Assembly: GCA_964445135.1 (NCBI GenBank)
Contig: CAYUJW010000001.1
Coordinates: 9,298 to 73,297 of the forward strand
Direction of reading: 5' to 3'
Length of the DNA stretch: 64,000 bases
Origin: JACOTV01 sp964445135
Lineage (GTDB): Bacteria > Patescibacteriota > Microgenomatia > UBA1406 > GWC2-37-13
Shown here: positions 8,932 through 18,444 of the stretch, piece after piece
Numbering within the stretch: position 1 is the first letter of the stretch
Layout of the letters: each line of letters begins with the position of its first letter
Made by a program: the position numbers and the translations under genes
The notes under the pieces: model-generated
Seen by the model: only the letters and a program-made list of their open reading frames with translations
The model's database searches: none
What the model was told of the DNA's origin: nothing

Positions 8932-11151
8932 TCAATATTCAATGGTCAGCTCAATGCGAGACGCAGCAGGAAGCCACAAAGGAAGAGGTGGAAATTGGGT
9001 GATTTTTACGTTCTGCGCTTGAAAGGAATTGATCAGATATGACTCTGCCTCTTGAGGGAACTTATGCTCAACACCGCTTTTTACTTCTGCCTGATCATGT
9101 CGTGCGACTGCTTTAATTTTTCCCTGAACTGACACGCGTGCGGTAGGTGACGTCGAGGTATTTTTCTGTATCACAAACTCAAACGTCTCAGGCAACAGCT
9201 TTTTTGAGGAACCCACATCGTCCACAAATATTTTTTCAAAAAACGACAGCGCTTTCTCTCGACTGATTGCAGTGTATGAGATCCCAGATGCCGCTGTGAG
9301 GGAAACCTCAGATTCTTCGTCACCAATGTCTGCCGTATACACCTTCTTACTGAGCGTCGTTTTAGTCATATCTGGGATAACCACCAAATCCGAACTTCCG
9401 GTCTCTTTCAGTTTTTGAGCAGCAAAGTCGGCAGCTTGCTTTTCAATTTGCTCCTCAAGTGTCGCGTAGTCTTCTTCACTCACGACCGTCACTTCCTCTT
9501 TTGTTCCGCCGGTAATCTCACTTTCATTTTTGCCAACAACATCTGATGATGAAACGCCGTCGACCGTAAACTTTGCACCTTGCTTAATATTAAATTCTGT
9601 CCCAATTTTAGAAGCAGTCACTGAGGCTTTGGCAGTACTTGACGTAATACTACTTGCGTCCCCTGAGGCGGACGCCACCTTCACACTGTCATCTAGGGTA
9701 AATGTAAGCCCATCTGATGTGCTAATTGCCTGACCTTTTTGAAATGAAACCGAGCCAGATGTATCGCTGTTGTAAAGCGTCACTACCCCTTTTGCTCGCT
9801 CCCCAACAAATGTTGCGCCAGTTGCCTTTGTTTTTGCGGTGAAATTACTTGAAACACTTGCTTGCTTGTATTCAAATGTTTGGGGCAAGCGCACAGTTTG
9901 TGATAATTGCTCTGAAGGAAGCGTCATAGAAATAGTTGCCTTATGAACCGTTACCTCAAAGACGACAGCGAGAAAGATCAAAGCAGCAATGGGTAACAAT
10001 ATCATGGCTGGTCGCTTTGCACCACCTTGACTTGAAAATGTTGCTTTCATAGTTGTTGATATAGATTGCATAGTGGAGCGAATTTTTGCAAGAATTGGTG
10101 CTGCAGAAATCGCGCCATGTGCACTTTTATGTGATGGTTCGGATGTATGGAGTGGGGACGCATGATCGCGTCCAAAATCGTGCACTGCAGGAGGCGGCAT
10201 TGTGTAGGCAGGCACACTTGGCACCGGTTCATCTTGGTCAATGGGCACATTTTCCCCAACATGAAAACCGAGAGACTCAACGAGCCCATCTTCACTCATA
10301 TTATTTTGCGGCATGTCTGATGCAATGGGCGAAGACTCAGGCACTTCACGCTCAACATGAGGTTGCTGAATTACATTGGGCGCGGCCACCGCACCGGGCG
10401 CGGCCGATACCTGTGGGAACAGCTGATTCGCAAATGCCTGAAGTAATGCTGCCTGCACCATTTCGTATTCATACAATACGACAGCTGGCTTTCCTGAGGC
10501 AAACAAACCCTCGGTCCATTCGTATTCTTCAATTGCCGAAACGTCTATTGCCGTTGCGTCAGGTGAGTATGCAAGCACCGTTTGAGGTAATACTTGTTTG
10601 TGCTTCAAAGAAGCAAGCGATGTATTGATTGAGCCCAACCAGTCGTCAAGCCGGGCAATTTTGTCATGATGCACCACCGCGTCAGCAACAACCACCATGA
10701 CCGACACGTGCTCTTGTTCAAATTCCAACATAATTGCGTGCCGGGCATCTTGCAAATTGCGTGCACGATAGTTGCGAAGCACTGCCTCATAGCACTCAAT
10801 AAAACCGATGGGCTGTAGGTCCAGATGCTTCGTAATGTCCTTAATTGTTTTTGAAAAGGGCTTATGGAGAACGCGCGTTTGCACTTCAACATGAAAATCG
10901 GAGACAAACAAGATGAGCTCATTTACCCGCACCTTATGTGTCGTATCCAAGTTGTATAAAGCGTCATCCAGATCGTCAATGAGCCCATCCCAACCTGCAT
11001 GAAGACGGAGCTTCTGCGTTCCCAATACTTGCATACCGGTTGCCCCATCCGGTTTGATGTAGAGCACGCGTCCTGAGGACTCACTTACCAGCAGCGCCGC
11101 ATACACAGTATCTGCCTTTTTCTTGAAGAGTGATTTGAGTGAAAAATTCAT
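8932..11151 (-). CDS. membrane protein with baseplate-J-like C-terminal region
   Basis: A 739-residue protein in three parts. Residues 1 to about 240 look like a compact cytoplasmic alpha/beta domain, perhaps of the PilM/FtsA actin-like type, although no ATP motif is certain. Residues about 245-370 are a low-complexity linker rich in proline, alanine and charged residues. A single membrane helix (about 384-402) is followed by an extracellular beta-rich region resembling Baseplate_J/gp47 domains: VTLYNS, a GLTFTLD-like repeat and EITGGTKEEVTVVSEEDY. Such proteins recur in CPR genomes with unknown role. It lies between sortase and solute-binding genes. Confidence 0.7.
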   Translation of the reverse strand: MNFSLKSLFKKKADTVYAALLVSESSGRVLYIKPDGATGMQVLGTQKLRLHAGWDGLIDDLDDALYNLDTTHKVRVNELILFVSDFHVEVQTRVLHKPFSKTIKDITKHLDLQPIGFIECYEAVLRNYRARNLQDARHAIMLEFEQEHVSVMVVVADAVVHHDKIARLDDWLGSINTSLASLKHKQVLPQTVLAYSPDATAIDVSAIEEYEWTEGLFASGKPAVVLYEYEMVQAALLQAFANQLFPQVSAAPGAVAAPNVIQQPHVEREVPESSPIASDMPQNNMSEDGLVESLGFHVGENVPIDQDEPVPSVPAYTMPPPAVHDFGRDHASPLHTSEPSHKSAHGAISAAPILAKIRSTMQSISTTMKATFSSQGGAKRPAMILLPIAALIFLAVVFEVTVHKATISMTLPSEQLSQTVRLPQTFEYKQASVSSNFTAKTKATGATFVGERAKGVVTLYNSDTSGSVSFQKGQAISTSDGLTFTLDDSVKVASASGDASSITSSTAKASVTASKIGTEFNIKQGAKFTVDGVSSSDVVGKNESEITGGTKEEVTVVSEEDYATLEEQIEKQAADFAAQKLKETGSSDLVVIPDMTKTTLSKKVYTADIGDEESEVSLTAASGISYTAISREKALSFFEKIFVDDVGSSKKLLPETFEFVIQKNTSTSPTARVSVQGKIKAVARHDQAEVKSGVEHKFPQEAESYLINSFQAQNVKITQFPPLPLWLPAASRIELTIEY

Positions 11152-11188
11152 GATGTATTGAGCAGATTACCTACGTTTCTGTGAGGCA

Positions 11189-12733
11189 TTACTCAGAAAT
11201 ATTATATTTATTAAGCACTTGTGACACTCCAGATTGCGCAGTCTTCATGGCGCGAGCATAGTCGACGCCATTTGCCGATTGGGTAACTGCTTGCTCGAGG
11301 TAACTGACGATTTCGTCGTTGAGCCCCTGATCGTAGGTGCGTGTGACCATTGGCAGGGTGATATACCCGTCATTTTTCGCCTGCAACAGCACTGCGCCAT
11401 AAAACGGATCCGATAAGAGCTTATCTCCAAGATCGCGTCGAGAATACGCCGTTGCAAAAAAGCGAGATTTCTTTTGTAACTCAAAGGTCTTCTGCATTAC
11501 CTCAGCACTGCTCATATATTGAAGCAACTTCCAGGCTTCTGGCTGGAATTTACTATAACGAGAGACTCCTTCTACCCAATATGAACTGAGTGAAAGTGGC
11601 TTTGCAGCGCCGGGCAATCCAGGAACCGGCGCAGTCTTCACCTCAAGTTCCGGGTTTTGAGCGCGTATGGTGGCAAGCTCCCACGAAGGGGCAATGATCA
11701 TGGCTACTTTTTCTTGAATAAATGCGCTTACAGAATTTGGCATCGCCTCATTCCAAGTGGCATCTGGTTCTTCGGCAAAACGACGATATTCCTCAAGCGC
11801 TCCTGCCGCTTCTGGACTATCGAGATTAGTAAGACGCGCACCATTGAGTGTGAGGAAGAGTCCAAAAATATCTGAAAAATGCTCAATATTCTCAGAAGTT
11901 CCAAGCGCAATGGTCGACAACACAATCGTTCCAGTTGTTGTGTCTTTGATCGTTAAGTCGCCAGCATATGCCACCGTATCAATAAGGGTGGCAGGTGGAC
12001 TCGTCTTCCCCGCCTTACGAAGCAACGCATCGTTGTATATCAACACCAATCCATCTGTCATAAGCGGCATGCCCACTAGAGCATTTCCTACTTTCAGATC
12101 CTTGGTGTGGATTGGATAAAAGGTCTCTTCAAATGTTGCCGTATTCATGACGGAAGATGGCATTGGCGAAAGCACTTCCTTCATCTGTGGCACCCAGGTG
12201 TTGTGAAAGCGAAATATATCTGGACCGCCTTGCTGTCGTGCGATAATCTTCTGCAAATAGCTATCTTTGGGATCCATTTTCTGATATTCAACCTTAATCG
12301 TAGGATTTGCTTTTTCAAAATCATCAAGTATTGGCTGCATCACATCAGCATCTTCCCACAATCCCCAATAAATAAGAGTTGCCGATCGGGCTTTTGTGCC
12401 AGCTGAGCGTCCAAAAAGAATCCATAGCAAAAGTATGAAAATCAATATAAAAAAGATGATTGCGCCTCCGATGACCACATACTTCATGCGATTATCACCG
12501 CCTGAGGATTCAACAACTGGCACAAACGGTTGACCGTCACCTACAGCTTCCAAAACGACATCATCTGGAGTTTGTTCAACTTGCATATCAGAGGCTGTTG
12601 TAGCTGGCTCAACTGTTGCGGTAATAGGTGTCTCAACAGGTGTCGAATCAGATGGAGGAGTTGCCGCATCGTAAAGCGGAATCGGGTGCTCGCTGTCAGT
12701 TTGATTTTGAGCCGGATTTTTATTATCATCCAT
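11189..12733 (-). CDS. membrane-anchored extracellular solute-binding protein (family 1)
   Basis: About 514 residues. A proline/threonine-rich cytoplasmic N-terminus of about 85 residues precedes one strong membrane helix (KYVVIGGAIIFF onward); the rest is a periplasmic-type binding domain of the sugar family, with LIYWGLWEDADV, FEKANPTIKVEYQ and an FRFHNTWVPQM segment. It is not a lipoprotein, unlike most relatives, and no ABC permease or ATPase gene is adjacent. Either of two ATGs (12742 or 12733) could start it; a TATCAT box 7 nt before 12733 favours the latter. The promoter would overlap the divergent vanW-like start. Confidence 0.85.
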   Translation of the reverse strand: MDDNKNPAQNQTDSEHPIPLYDAATPPSDSTPVETPITATVEPATTASDMQVEQTPDDVVLEAVGDGQPFVPVVESSGGDNRMKYVVIGGAIIFFILIFILLLWILFGRSAGTKARSATLIYWGLWEDADVMQPILDDFEKANPTIKVEYQKMDPKDSYLQKIIARQQGGPDIFRFHNTWVPQMKEVLSPMPSSVMNTATFEETFYPIHTKDLKVGNALVGMPLMTDGLVLIYNDALLRKAGKTSPPATLIDTVAYAGDLTIKDTTTGTIVLSTIALGTSENIEHFSDIFGLFLTLNGARLTNLDSPEAAGALEEYRRFAEEPDATWNEAMPNSVSAFIQEKVAMIIAPSWELATIRAQNPELEVKTAPVPGLPGAAKPLSLSSYWVEGVSRYSKFQPEAWKLLQYMSSAEVMQKTFELQKKSRFFATAYSRRDLGDKLLSDPFYGAVLLQAKNDGYITLPMVTRTYDQGLNDEIVSYLEQAVTQSANGVDYARAMKTAQSGVSQVLNKYNISE

Positions 12734-12740
12734 AGTATTC

Positions 12741-14198
12741 ATGATAGCAAAAAAACAATCAAAAATTCCAATAGGAAGTAATACTCAAGATATCATCCCA
12801 TCAAAATCACTTCACCCAGCACTCATTGTGGGACTCGTTGTGTTGGTTATGATTGTTGGCGCAGTGCTTGCTGCCGGCCAATACCTCTATGAGCAGCGTG
12901 TGAGCCTCGCCGATCGCATATACCCTGGGGTACGTATTGAGAATGTTGATGTTGGTGCGCTTACTCCAAGCGCCGCACAAGAAAAACTCCGAAACCACGG
13001 TTTTGACCCATCAACTTCATCAATTACGATCAAATTTCGCGATGAAAAACTTGCCACATTCTCCGCACAAAAACTCGGACTTAAGCTCAATGTGGACACG
13101 GCAGTTGAAGAGGCGTTCATGTATGGTCGGCGGGGAAGTTGGGTAAAAAGTGCAACCGATATGGCCGGCGTGATTTTGGGAAAAAAAGAAGTGACTATCC
13201 CACTACTACTCACCTACAACACAAATATCATAAAAGAGTACGTTGCTACGCTCGCTACAGAGCATGATGCTGAGGCGCAAAATGCTCTCTTTTCATTTGA
13301 AAACGGTCGTGTGAGTGCGTTTACTATCGAAAAAAATGGTTCGCGCATCAACCAAGAGAAGGTGATGAGCTCAGTTGAAAAGGAAATCCAGACACTCAAA
13401 GATCGGCCTCGGGCCATTTCTGTTGTCGCAACCGAAGAAGTGTTGAAGCCAACCGTCACATTAGCTCAGTCGAATAACCTCGGCATTGAGGAGCTGATTG
13501 GGGTTGGTAAATCAGATTACACGCACAGCGCCCCAGAACGTGTACATAACGTCATACACGCCGCAAATCGTTTTAATGGGGTGCTCGTGAAGCCGGGACA
13601 AGAGCTTTCGTTTGTCGACATAATAGGCGATATATCGCAGGCCTCAGGCTATAAAACGGCATATGTCATACAAAACGGGCGTACAGTCTTGGGTGATGGC
13701 GGAGGGGTGTGCCAGGTCTCTACGACGTTATTTCGTGCAGCACTCAATACCGGGCTCCCCATTACCGAACGTCACGCACATGCATATCGCGTCGGTTATT
13801 ATGAAAATGACTCAAAGCCAGGTCTTGATGCAACTATTTACACTCCGTCAGTCGACCTTCGTATAAAAAACGATACTCCCGCGCACATTCTCGTTCAAAC
13901 CATCATTGACGAAGATACAAATCAATTATATTTCTACTTGTACGGAAAAAAGGATGGGAGACAGGCCACTGTTGGTGACATTACGGTGTATGACGTGTCA
14001 CCTCCTCCTGAGCCGTTATATCAAGATGATCCCAATCTCCCTATTGGTATCACGAAGCAAGTTGATTTTGCTGCATGGGGCGGAAAGTCGCGATACGATT
14101 ATTCAGTCACCTATGCCAATGGCGACGTAAAAAAAGAAACATTTTATTCTTCATATAGACCGTGGCAAGCAGTATTCTTAGTCGGAAAGAAGGGATAA
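12741..14198 (+). CDS. VanW family protein with peptidoglycan-binding domain
   Basis: A 485-residue surface protein with one N-terminal membrane helix (about 28-50), a PG_binding_4-like region (FRDEKLATFSAQKLGLKL onward) and a C-terminal VanW domain seen in GQELSFVDIIGDI, GDGGGVCQVSTTLFRAA and ERHAHAYRVGYYE. VanW proteins occur near glycopeptide-resistance and wall genes but their reaction is unknown. The start codon is only a few bases from that of the divergent solute-binding protein gene, so the promoters must lie inside the neighbouring coding regions. Confidence 0.92.
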   Translation: MIAKKQSKIPIGSNTQDIIPSKSLHPALIVGLVVLVMIVGAVLAAGQYLYEQRVSLADRIYPGVRIENVDVGALTPSAAQEKLRNHGFDPSTSSITIKFRDEKLATFSAQKLGLKLNVDTAVEEAFMYGRRGSWVKSATDMAGVILGKKEVTIPLLLTYNTNIIKEYVATLATEHDAEAQNALFSFENGRVSAFTIEKNGSRINQEKVMSSVEKEIQTLKDRPRAISVVATEEVLKPTVTLAQSNNLGIEELIGVGKSDYTHSAPERVHNVIHAANRFNGVLVKPGQELSFVDIIGDISQASGYKTAYVIQNGRTVLGDGGGVCQVSTTLFRAALNTGLPITERHAHAYRVGYYENDSKPGLDATIYTPSVDLRIKNDTPAHILVQTIIDEDTNQLYFYLYGKKDGRQATVGDITVYDVSPPPEPLYQDDPNLPIGITKQVDFAAWGGKSRYDYSVTYANGDVKKETFYSSYRPWQAVFLVGKKG

Positions 14199-14252
14199 GA
14201 TACGAGCGCAGACTGCTGACCTTTTTATTCTTAAATGCGCAGTTGCCTGCCG

Positions 14253-14846
14253 CTATCGAAACAGCCGAGGGCGACCAAGTTTGTAGTTTGGATTTTTATG
14301 CTTACGCTCTCCAATGACCTTGGCGGGCACGCCGCCGACAACGGAGTATGCGGGCACATCTTTGGTAACCACGGCCCCCGCCGCAACAATGGCACCCTCA
14401 CCAATTGTCACGCCTGGCAGAATGATTGCGCGTGGCCCAATAAACACATAGTCCCCAATGTGCACCGGTTTAGTGACAGCCTTAAAAAAGGGGTCGTGAA
14501 TATCGTGCTGCGAGTTATAGATCATTACCTCTGAGGCCAGCGCAACGTGATTGCCGATCCTCAACACATCACGACCATCCAATGTCACGCGCTCACCAAT
14601 AATTGTGTCGTCACCGATGCGTATATGCTTGGGATCATAAAATGTAGCTCCCATGTGAATTGTTGACCCTTTCCCCATTCGAATACCTGCCGCTTTATGT
14701 GCTGCTTTGCGCACAGTGTGTGAGGGCACTTTGCCTGCCAGATGTAGCAATGCAACGTCTGCCTCTTGAACCACCGCTTTCAGTCGGCCACTTACTTTTG
14801 ACAAAACTTGAGAAATGGTAAGTGTGTTGCCGTGCGAATCTTTCAT
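14253..14846 (-). CDS. acyltransferase, left-handed beta-helix (hexapeptide repeat) family
   Basis: About 197 residues with repeated hexapeptides in [56 protein letters not shown] and the C-terminal [14 protein letters not shown], typical of maltose/galactoside O-acetyltransferases. It probably acetylates a sugar on a surface glycan. A -10 box 8 nt upstream supports the ATG at 14846 (MKDSHGN) rather than one ten codons earlier. Two glycosyltransferase genes lie immediately upstream. Confidence 0.88.
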   Translation of the reverse strand: MKDSHGNTLTISQVLSKVSGRLKAVVQEADVALLHLAGKVPSHTVRKAAHKAAGIRMGKGSTIHMGATFYDPKHIRIGDDTIIGERVTLDGRDVLRIGNHVALASEVMIYNSQHDIHDPFFKAVTKPVHIGDYVFIGPRAIILPGVTIGEGAIVAAGAVVTKDVPAYSVVGGVPAKVIGERKHKNPNYKLGRPRLFR

Positions 14847-14854
14847 ATTTTTAT

Positions 14855-14860
14855 AGTATA
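14855..14860 (-). promoter_or_regulatory. -10 box (TATACT) of acyltransferase gene, leaderless layout
   Basis: TATACT on the minus strand, 8 nt before the ATG at 14846; it falls inside the longer possible reading frame and argues against the earlier start. Confidence 0.5.
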
Positions 14861-14887
14861 CCGATAACACATACAAAAACGTGGCGA

Positions 14888-16024
14888 CTATTTTCCATGA
14901 GGGCTTTCAAGCGCCTTAAAGTATAGGTCAAAAGTCTGCTGTGCCATTGTCTCAAACGAATATGTGGTTGCCGCTTTTTTCTCCGCTTGCACCTGGCCCT
15001 TGAGAAACGTGCTCAGCACTCGCTTCATATCTTCCACATCTTTTGGATTAAACGGGACAAAACTTCCCGCAAAAAGCTCTTGAAACACCGGTATGTCTGA
15101 AGCAATAATTGGAGTTTTGAACGCCTGCGCCTCGGCAAGAGTTAGTCCAAAACCTTCAGCCAAGCTTGGGTGTACCAACGCGCGGGCATGAGTGTAAAGA
15201 TATACCAAGTCGCCATCAGTGGCATCATGGATAAAATGCACTCGATCATTCAATTCACCACTCGCGGCGCGAAGCTTTGATTTGATGCGCCGCGCAAACA
15301 TATCGTCTGGCCCAACAAGCACAAGGTTGATCTGCAAACAAATTGGCGCCCAACTCTCAATCAAGTTCTCAATATTTTTATGCGGATAAAAGTTGCCGAC
15401 ATATAAAAAGTATGGTGCTCGTATTGTTTTCTCAAGTCGCAATTGGGGTTTTGTGCCCAACAAAAGCATGTTTTGCCCTTCATAAATAGGAATGATCTTG
15501 TCAGTTAGTCGTGGCGAGAATACAGAAATGATTTCATTTTTCACCGATTGAGAGGGGGTGATTACGTAGCGGGCTCGTGAAACTGCCTGACGTAATACCT
15601 GGTAGAGTACTTTATGCTTAATTTCATATATACTTGCTCGCTGAGTAGACGCAGCTCCTGTTTTAAACAACAACGGAGTCAAATCATGAATGGTTGAAAT
15701 ATACGGACGTAAGTACGCGATGGGGAAGCTGAAGTACGTAAAATGCATAAGATCAAGATTTGCCTGTTGAATTCGACGCAAGAAAGTTGTCTGCTCAGAC
15801 ACGGTATGCCATCGCTCGTTGGCAATTTTATACGCAAGATGTGGGTACAATTTTTGAAAAAGCGCAACGTCTTCATCTCTCACAAAACACACAACTTCAG
15901 CACGTGGACTGAGGTACTGCTCGCTATAGGAAAGGAGATTGCGAATGTAGACTCCAACCCCGGTTTGCGTCAGCAGGCGCGCATCTATTCCGATGCGAGG
16001 GTTTGAAGGATTTGATGTCTTCAT
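14888..16024 (-). CDS. glycosyltransferase family 4
   Basis: A 378-residue GT-B enzyme that transfers a sugar from an activated donor. The N-terminus has the [19 protein letters not shown] acceptor-side motif; the C-terminal domain has [15 protein letters not shown] and the donor-binding [20 protein letters not shown] segment (E-x7-E). It resembles mannosyl- or rhamnosyltransferases of surface-glycan clusters; the sugar cannot be told. It overlaps the upstream GT2 gene by 4 nt, indicating coupled translation. Confidence 0.9.
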   Translation of the reverse strand: MKTSNPSNPRIGIDARLLTQTGVGVYIRNLLSYSEQYLSPRAEVVCFVRDEDVALFQKLYPHLAYKIANERWHTVSEQTTFLRRIQQANLDLMHFTYFSFPIAYLRPYISTIHDLTPLLFKTGAASTQRASIYEIKHKVLYQVLRQAVSRARYVITPSQSVKNEIISVFSPRLTDKIIPIYEGQNMLLLGTKPQLRLEKTIRAPYFLYVGNFYPHKNIENLIESWAPICLQINLVLVGPDDMFARRIKSKLRAASGELNDRVHFIHDATDGDLVYLYTHARALVHPSLAEGFGLTLAEAQAFKTPIIASDIPVFQELFAGSFVPFNPKDVEDMKRVLSTFLKGQVQAEKKAATTYSFETMAQQTFDLYFKALESPHGK

Positions 16025-16917
16025 GAGTTTGGCTGCCCTTGAGGCTTGGCGAGCTTATAATCGATGGCTTTATAAATCAGCTGATTCAAAAACGTTGGAT
16101 ACAATTCTTCATAGTGTTTTTGATAAAAAATCTTCATCGCTTGATAAAAGTGCTGGCGCGTATTTTGACTCATATCCGTGCGCTGCATACCACTTTGCCC
16201 CTTCAGGTGCGTGATGCTTTGCTCCGGACGATACCAGATACTCTTTCCCATTTTGTGGATACGATATGCCAAATCAATATCCTCACCATACATAAAAAAT
16301 TGTTCATCAAATCCACCGGCCGCATCAAAAACTACTTTTTTCATGAGGAAAAACGCACCACTTGGCGTATCAATTTGATGCGCCTCATCAAGCGGTAAGT
16401 GCGTTAGGTGGTAACCGCCAAATAGGGGTTTTAGGGAGGGCACATTATTGGTAAGCTTTTCAAGCCCGCTCATATAACAAAATGAGCGCCAGGGAGTCGG
16501 AAATCCACGATGACATGCCGGATCAATACTCCCGTCTGAGAGCAACAGCTTGACCGTTAATCCTCCAAAGTCAGTTTGCTCGCGGGCAAACGCGATCAGC
16601 TTGTCAAAATGAACATTGTCTACGATAGTGTCTGAGTTTAACAGCAATATAAACTCGCCGGTCGAGCGCGCAATTGCAATATTGTTTGCGGCACCAAACC
16701 CAACATTCACATTATTTTCCAATATTGTGATGGGGAACTGCTCGCCTTTTACGTACTCAGTAAGCTTTGCCAAACTGTCATCGGTTGATGCGTTATCGAC
16801 CACAATAATTTCCCATTTTAAAAGCGATGCTTCAAGAGCCAAGGCAGCGGTATTTACGCTTTGAATGGTTAATTCACTCGTGTTATATGACGCAATGATG
16901 ACTGATATATCGACCAT
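16021..16917 (-). CDS. glycosyltransferase family 2, rhamnosyltransferase-like
   Basis: A 298-residue GT-A enzyme. Family marks are VSVIIASYNTSE-like N-terminus (SVIIASYNTSE), VDNASTDDS, NNVNVGFGAANNIAI, the DxD-type LLNSDT and GGFDEQFFMYGEDIDLAYRI. This subtype is common among WbbL-like rhamnosyltransferases, but specificity is not proven. It is the first gene of the two- to three-gene glycan unit and has its own -10 box 7 nt before the ATG, separating it from rpsI upstream. Confidence 0.9.
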   Translation of the reverse strand: MVDISVIIASYNTSELTIQSVNTAALALEASLLKWEIIVVDNASTDDSLAKLTEYVKGEQFPITILENNVNVGFGAANNIAIARSTGEFILLLNSDTIVDNVHFDKLIAFAREQTDFGGLTVKLLLSDGSIDPACHRGFPTPWRSFCYMSGLEKLTNNVPSLKPLFGGYHLTHLPLDEAHQIDTPSGAFFLMKKVVFDAAGGFDEQFFMYGEDIDLAYRIHKMGKSIWYRPEQSITHLKGQSGMQRTDMSQNTRQHFYQAMKIFYQKHYEELYPTFLNQLIYKAIDYKLAKPQGQPNS

Positions 16918-16924
16918 AGCTTAC

Positions 16925-16930
16925 ATTATA
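16925..16930 (-). promoter_or_regulatory. -10 box (TATAAT) of GT2 gene, leaderless layout
   Basis: A perfect TATAAT on the minus strand, 7 nt before the ATG at 16917, in the 62-nt spacer after rpsI. It marks the end of the ribosomal superoperon and start of a glycan transcript. Confidence 0.6.
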
Positions 16931-16979
16931 TAGAAGCTTCGGCGTAAGTAGGGGGGGTATTTTACACAAAATGTGCAGC

Positions 16980-17432
16980 TTATCGCTTTGGTGACTGTTT
17001 TTGTCGGCGAGACTTACCTCCGGTACCTGGCATGCGTCGTTCACGCGTACGAGGATCTCGGGACAATAAGCCTTCTTTTTTAAGAATTGGCCGATGTGTT
17101 TCTTTATCTGTTTTTTCAATTGCTCGGGCAATTCCCAAGATTGCTGCTTCAAGCTGTCCGACATGACCTCCACCTGCCAAACGGATACTCACGACGAATC
17201 GCTCGTCATTTCCCGTTAAAAGCAATGGCTTGAGCAATACGGCCTTTTCTGCGGCATGTGAATAGACTTCTTCAAGAGGTTTATTATTTACCACAACACT
17301 TCCCTTTTTGTATTTTTTTGCATCAATTGTGGCTAATCCGTCTTTTGCAACAAGATATAGTCGAACGCGTGCGACTGACTCTCGTCGTCGACCAACTGCT
17401 TCATAATATTGGAGTTGTTTTTCTTTTACCAT
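16980..17432 (-). CDS. rpsI: 30S ribosomal protein S9
   Basis: Protein uS9, whose C-terminal tail reaches the P-site tRNA. The 150-residue sequence has YEAVGRRRESVARVRL at the N-terminus, AGGGHVGQLEAAILGIARAI in the middle and the basic tail ending in SPKR, the form of the family's invariant SKR end. It is the last gene of the ribosomal run, 40 nt after rplM, the usual partner. Confidence 0.97.
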   Translation of the reverse strand: MVKEKQLQYYEAVGRRRESVARVRLYLVAKDGLATIDAKKYKKGSVVVNNKPLEEVYSHAAEKAVLLKPLLLTGNDERFVVSIRLAGGGHVGQLEAAILGIARAIEKTDKETHRPILKKEGLLSRDPRTRERRMPGTGGKSRRQKQSPKR

Positions 17433-17472
17433 ATGCTATTTTTTTCTCTTGTTACGTAAAACGGATTAATAA

Positions 17473-17901
17473 TTATGCGACTTCTTGATTGTGAGGATGA
17501 TCTGCCCCAACATATACATGCAAACGTGTCATGCGAACATCACGTAGTTTGTTTTTTGGCAACATACGACTTACTGCTTCTTGCATGAGCCAAGCAGGAT
17601 TTTTTTCAAACACTTGACGAGCTGTTCGCTCTTTCAATCCGCCTGGATATCCTGAGTAGCTCGTATATGTTTTTTGATCCCATTTTCGACCAGTCAAAAT
17701 GGTCTTGCTCATGTTAACGACCACAACATGATCACCCAAATCTAGATACGGCACATAAGTGCTTTTGTGTTTGCCCTGAAGCAATGTCGCAACACTTGTT
17801 GCAATGCGACCAAGTGGCTGACCTGCTGCATCAATAACGTGCCATTTGACTTCAATGTCTTGGGCTTTTTGTGGTTTGGTACTTGTGGTTCGTTTTAACA
17901 T
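17473..17901 (-). CDS. rplM: 50S ribosomal protein L13
   Basis: Protein uL13, an early-assembling large-subunit protein. At 142 residues it has typical length, with WHVIDAAGQPLGRIAT, GDHVVVVNMSKTILTGRKWDQK, YSGYPGGLK and AVSRMLPKNKLRDVRMTRLHVY. It lies between rplQ (23 nt) and rpsI (40 nt), the frequent bacterial arrangement after rpoA-rplQ. Confidence 0.97.
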   Translation of the reverse strand: MLKRTTSTKPQKAQDIEVKWHVIDAAGQPLGRIATSVATLLQGKHKSTYVPYLDLGDHVVVVNMSKTILTGRKWDQKTYTSYSGYPGGLKERTARQVFEKNPAWLMQEAVSRMLPKNKLRDVRMTRLHVYVGADHPHNQEVA

Positions 17902-17924
17902 AAGTTATCTATCTTGACTATTAT

Positions 17925-18416
17925 TTATTTCTCAACTGCTTCACTTTTTGTCTTTTTTGCAGCTGGCTTTTTTGCTTTTTCCTTGACATCTTTAACAGGC
18001 GCTTTCACATCTGCATCTTTGGCTTTTACGGTCTTTGCCGCTTTTTCTGGCTTTTTGAGCACAACGGATTCAATCCATGAAACTTTGACCATCATCGTTC
18101 CATCATTCACCCGTCGTCCTAATCGTTCATGAGTGGTATACCCACTATCACGTGAAGCTAATGTGCCCACTGCCTTTTCAAGCATAAGAACCATTTCTTC
18201 ATCACCAAATGCACGAAGCAACATGTTGTGCGAAGCCGTAGTTGCTCGCTTTGCCAAACTTACCGCACGATCAACATGTGTCTTTAGATACTTGGCTTTT
18301 GTAATGGTTGTGGTTATATGACCATGCGTCATAAAGTTAACCAAAAGTTTACGACGCAATGCCTGATTGGCATCTTGCCCAAACCCAAATTTTTTTCCTG
18401 TTTGCTGATGTCTCAT
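17925..18416 (-). CDS. rplQ: 50S ribosomal protein L17 with Lys/Ala-rich tail
   Basis: Protein bL17 at the exit tunnel rim. The start is placed at the ATG giving MRHQQTGKKFG; an earlier in-frame ATG would overlap rpoA and lacks family similarity. The core (residues 1 to about 115) has LRRKLLVNFMTHGHITTT, TKAKYLKTHVDRAV and RLGRRVNDGTMM. A tail of about 48 residues rich in lysine, alanine and valine follows; the core alone matches the usual family length. Confidence 0.95.
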   Translation of the reverse strand: MRHQQTGKKFGFGQDANQALRRKLLVNFMTHGHITTTITKAKYLKTHVDRAVSLAKRATTASHNMLLRAFGDEEMVLMLEKAVGTLASRDSGYTTHERLGRRVNDGTMMVKVSWIESVVLKKPEKAAKTVKAKDADVKAPVKDVKEKAKKPAAKKTKSEAVEK

Positions 18417-18444
18417 AACGTTTTTTTTGCTGTAACAGCTAGAA

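Noticed and set aside
8932..11151. Baseplate-J similarity as a sign of a prophage
   Set aside because: No other phage genes are near, and the protein has a membrane anchor and envelope neighbours.
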